A DNA stretch of 64,000 bases, taken from NCBI GenBank assembly GCA_031412335.1, contig JANOCT010000003.1:62001-126000 (forward strand), read 5' to 3'. Numbering within the stretch: position 1 is the stretch's first letter; each line of letters starts with the position of its first letter. Both the position numbers and the translations under genes were made by a program. The DNA is from JBBQYA01 sp031412335. Lineage in GTDB: Bacteria > Bacteroidota > Bacteroidia > Sphingobacteriales > Sphingobacteriaceae. The notes beneath the pieces were generated by a model. The model was given only the letters and a program-made list of their open reading frames with translations. It was not told the DNA's origin and did no database searches. Shown here piece by piece: positions 61,812 to 64,000 of the stretch.

Positions 61812-63251
61812 ATGAGTGGAAAAAGAATTTTAGTCTGGTTTAGAAATGATTTGCGAATTCATGATCATCAGCCTCTTTTTGAAGCTATTCAAAAAGCAGA
61901 TGAAGTGATTCCGGTTTTTTGTATTGATAGTCGTTTGTTCGACCAAACTATCTACGGAACTAAAAAAATGGGTGCTTTCCGTGCAAAATTCTTAATCGAA
62001 AGCATTCATGATTTAAGGAAATCTTTGCAAAAAATTGGTGGAAATCTTATTGTTCGAACTGGAATTCCAGAAGATATCATTACCGATTTAGCAGATCAGT
62101 TTCAAGTAAATGCAGTTTATGCCTACAAAGAGGTTGCATCAGAAGAGGTTAATTTGGGCGATTTGCTCGAACAAAAACTCTGGAAATTAAAAATTACGGT
62201 CAACCTTTATCTTGGTAATACGCTTTACAATAAAGAAGATTTGCCCTTTCCAATTAAAGATTTGCCAGATATGTTTACAGCATTCCGGAAAAAAGTGGAA
62301 AAAGATTCCTTCGTTCGTAAATCCTATGAAACTCCTGAAAAAATTACGGTACCAGCAAGTGCAGACTGGGGTGATATTCCAGATTTAAAAACTTTAGGTT
62401 TTGAAGAAATAGAAAATGATTCAAGAGCAGTATTAGTTTATAAAGGAGGAGAAAGCGAAGGTTTAGAACGCTTAAATCACTATTTATGGAATTCTAAAGC
62501 AGTTACCACTTATAAAAACACACGAAATCAATTAATCGGTGCTGATTATTCTTCCAAATTCTCTGCTTGGCTTTCATTGGGCTGTATTTCTCCACGAAAA
62601 ATTTATCATGAACTTAAACGATTCGAATCAGAAAAAATAGCAAATGATTCAACCTATTGGCTCTTTTTTGAATTGCTATGGCGAGATTATTTTCGTTTTG
62701 TTTTCAAAAAATATGGTAACAAACTTTTTCGCCAACAAGGCTTAAAAAACGAAAAACCTGAAAGAAATTTACAGCGAGAAACGCACAATTTGGAACGATG
62801 GAAAAATGGATTAACTGGAATTCCATTTATCGATGCTAACATGCGCGAACTGAAACGTACTGGATTTATGAGTAACCGCGGTCGGCAAAATGTTGCCAGT
62901 TTTTTGGTTAAAGATTTAAAAGTAAACTGGACATTAGGTGCAGCCTGGTTCGAAGAAGTATTGCTTGATTACAACCCTGCGAGTAATTGGGGCAACTGGG
63001 CATATATTGCAGGAGTTGGAAACGACCCGCGCGAAGACCGATATTTCAATATCTTAAAACAATCTCATGACTACGACTCAAAAGGTGAATATATTCGTTT
63101 GTGGATTCCAGAATTAGCCAATTTACCAAATTCCTTCATTCATCAGCCGCATTTAATAAACGGTAAGGAAGAGGAAAAATATGGAATTACAATCGGGAAA
63201 GAATATCCTAGCCCAATTATTGATTTTAAAAAGTTTGAAAAAGCTTATTGA
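61812..63251 (+). CDS. cryD: DASH-type cryptochrome
   Basis: The 479-residue protein has the photolyase domain (ILVWFRNDLRIHDHQPLFEAIQ) and the FAD domain with the DASH signatures: YKNTRNQLIGADYSSKFSAWLSLGCISPRKIYHEL, IPFIDANMRELKRTGFMSNRGRQNVASFLVKDLKVNWTLGAAWFE and NPASNWGNWAYIAGVGNDPREDRYFNI. Cry-DASH proteins repair single-stranded DNA photolesions and may also be light sensors. It differs from the class I photolyase at 46508 by the NWGNW-type motif. Confidence 0.95.
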   Translation: MSGKRILVWFRNDLRIHDHQPLFEAIQKADEVIPVFCIDSRLFDQTIYGTKKMGAFRAKFLIESIHDLRKSLQKIGGNLIVRTGIPEDIITDLADQFQVNAVYAYKEVASEEVNLGDLLEQKLWKLKITVNLYLGNTLYNKEDLPFPIKDLPDMFTAFRKKVEKDSFVRKSYETPEKITVPASADWGDIPDLKTLGFEEIENDSRAVLVYKGGESEGLERLNHYLWNSKAVTTYKNTRNQLIGADYSSKFSAWLSLGCISPRKIYHELKRFESEKIANDSTYWLFFELLWRDYFRFVFKKYGNKLFRQQGLKNEKPERNLQRETHNLERWKNGLTGIPFIDANMRELKRTGFMSNRGRQNVASFLVKDLKVNWTLGAAWFEEVLLDYNPASNWGNWAYIAGVGNDPREDRYFNILKQSHDYDSKGEYIRLWIPELANLPNSFIHQPHLINGKEEEKYGITIGKEYPSPIIDFKKFEKAY

Positions 63252-63268
63252 TATTTTAGTATTATAGC

Positions 63269-63289
63269 TTATCCTTCATTTTCGGATAA
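63269..63289 (+). terminator. Weak hairpin after Cry-DASH
   Basis: TTATCC and GGATAA pair around TTCATTTTC, 18 bases after the Cry-DASH stop, followed by a T-rich tract. The 6-bp AT-rich stem makes this weak. Confidence 0.3.
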
Positions 63290-63360
63290 ATCTTTCTTTT
63301 ATCCATTTGGTTTTTAATACCTAAATCAACAACTTATTAAAGCTTTTGCTAAGTTCATGA

Positions 63361-63376
63361 TTAATCAATTGATTAA
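63361..63376. promoter_or_regulatory. 16-bp perfect palindrome upstream of the FeS-photolyase gene
   Basis: TTAATCAATTGATTAA is self-complementary and lies 149 bases before the ATG at 63526. Short AT-only palindromes arise often in such DNA, so only a weak operator claim is made. Confidence 0.3.
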
Positions 63377-63525
63377 ATATTCTTGAGACTCAATTGAAAA
63401 TATATTTTCACTGTGAAAAACTTAATTCCATAATTATCTTTTAATGGTAGATTGAATAACTACCAAGAAATTTAATTTTTTAGCATAAACTCAAATCATT
63501 TTATAAGCATTAAGATTATTTTTCT

Positions 63526-64000
63526 ATGAAAAAACTTCGTCTAATTCTTGGCGATCAACTAAACCAAAACCACAATTGGTTTGCTGAAAAAAACGATGAA
63601 ACGGTTTATGTATTAATGGAAATGGTGCAAGAACAAGAGTATGTAAAACATCATATTCAAAAAGTATGTTGCTTTTTTGCTGCAATGGAAAACTTTGCTA
63701 TTTGGCTGAAATACAACCAGCATCAGGTAATTTATTTAACATTAGATGATCCTGAAAACAAGCAAACATTACCCGAAAATATTGAATATTTAATTACGAA
63801 ACATTCCGTTGAATATTTTGAATATCTACTTCCCGATGAATATAGATTAGATCAACAATTAAAATCGTTGTGCGAAAAACTTACCATTCAATCAGCATTT
63901 TACGATTCTGAACATTTCCTTACCTCAAGAGATAGTGTCGAAGTTCTTTTTAAAGATAAAAAAGCTTTTTTGATGGAAACTTTTTATCGCAAAATGCGGA
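63526..64000 (+). CDS. Cryptochrome/photolyase-related protein (FeS-BCP, 6-4 photolyase type), 3' end outside window
   Basis: The frame opens at ATG 63526 and is still open at base 64000, giving 158 codons. The start MKKLRLILGDQLNQNHNWF, then VLMEMVQEQEYVKHHIQK and FFAAMENFA, fits the deoxyribodipyrimidine photolyase-related domain (PF04244). Members of this family in other bacteria carry FAD, a lumazine antenna and an Fe-S cluster and repair (6-4) photoproducts; the cluster cysteines lie in the missing C-terminal part, so this is family inference. It completes a set of three superfamily genes. Confidence 0.9.
   Translation, partial: MKKLRLILGDQLNQNHNWFAEKNDETVYVLMEMVQEQEYVKHHIQKVCCFFAAMENFAIWLKYNQHQVIYLTLDDPENKQTLPENIEYLITKHSVEYFEYLLPDEYRLDQQLKSLCEKLTIQSAFYDSEHFLTSRDSVEVLFKDKKAFLMETFYRKMR

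Overview
The window is AT-rich chromosomal DNA from a member of the Bacteroidota, probably an aerobic, pigmented, light-exposed lineage; I cannot name a genus. The evidence is: type IX secretion sorting domains (type B at 39990-41834, type A at 57732-60512), a DUF2723 membrane protein, promoter elements matching the Bacteroidota -7 consensus TAnnTTTG, almost no Shine-Dalgarno sequences, CrtYcd-type lycopene cyclase, and TonB, AraC-7TM and DUF2807 proteins typical of the phylum. Gene density is high and operons are short.

Region by region. 1-8432: truncated DUF2723 membrane protein, a hypothetical gene, accA, a TPR lipoprotein, then lpdA-crtZ-murB-SRPBCC. 8535-13607: carotenoid locus with an ECF sigma factor, crtI facing left, and a rightward operon crtB-unknown-lycopene cyclase-cytochrome b5, with a 24-bp perfect palindrome in the divergent crtI/crtB promoter region. 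13881-25251: PfkB kinase, tRNA-Asn, PIG-L deacetylase, YbjQ, YihY, a 40-residue membrane protein coupled to a sodium:solute symporter, GNAT, TonB-like, DUF2807, a lipoprotein and a membrane AraC regulator. 25449-33534: fatty-acid beta-oxidation (marR-fadB-fadA-acyl-CoA dehydrogenase plus fadD) with two identical-core palindromic operators in front of marR. 33702-46494: mixed housekeeping (nitronate monooxygenase, DUF4442, M61 peptidase, phosphoribosyltransferase, rlmD, T9SS protein, TetR, a Rieske-like lipoprotein, pheS, kbl, trhO).

46508-64000 is the most distinctive part: a loose photobiology island. It holds three members of the photolyase/cryptochrome superfamily (class I photolyase, Cry-DASH, and an FeS-type 6-4 photolyase relative cut by the window end) with TIGR01777 and DUF2867-type NAD(P)-binding proteins, an UbiB/ABC1 kinase, a divergent TetR-fold protein, flavin reductase, an SDR lacking the catalytic Tyr, a CrtI/CrtISO-like oxidoreductase, TIGR03643 and DUF2256 proteins, and an unrecognised 57-residue basic protein. 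A perfect 22-bp inverted repeat lies upstream of the DUF2256/Cry-DASH genes. With the carotenoid locus, the window looks like a light-damage repair and photoprotection region.

Four copies of a roughly 100-bp imperfect inverted repeat lie in intergenic gaps of the first 18 kb only, two with a smaller palindromic repeat inserted. An IS200-like (REP-associated) transposase with hairpin repeats lies at 60792-61423. Three small genes (19229-19351, 60550-60723, 61639-61776) were found by reading the sequence directly. No CRISPR array, prophage or rRNA operon is visible.
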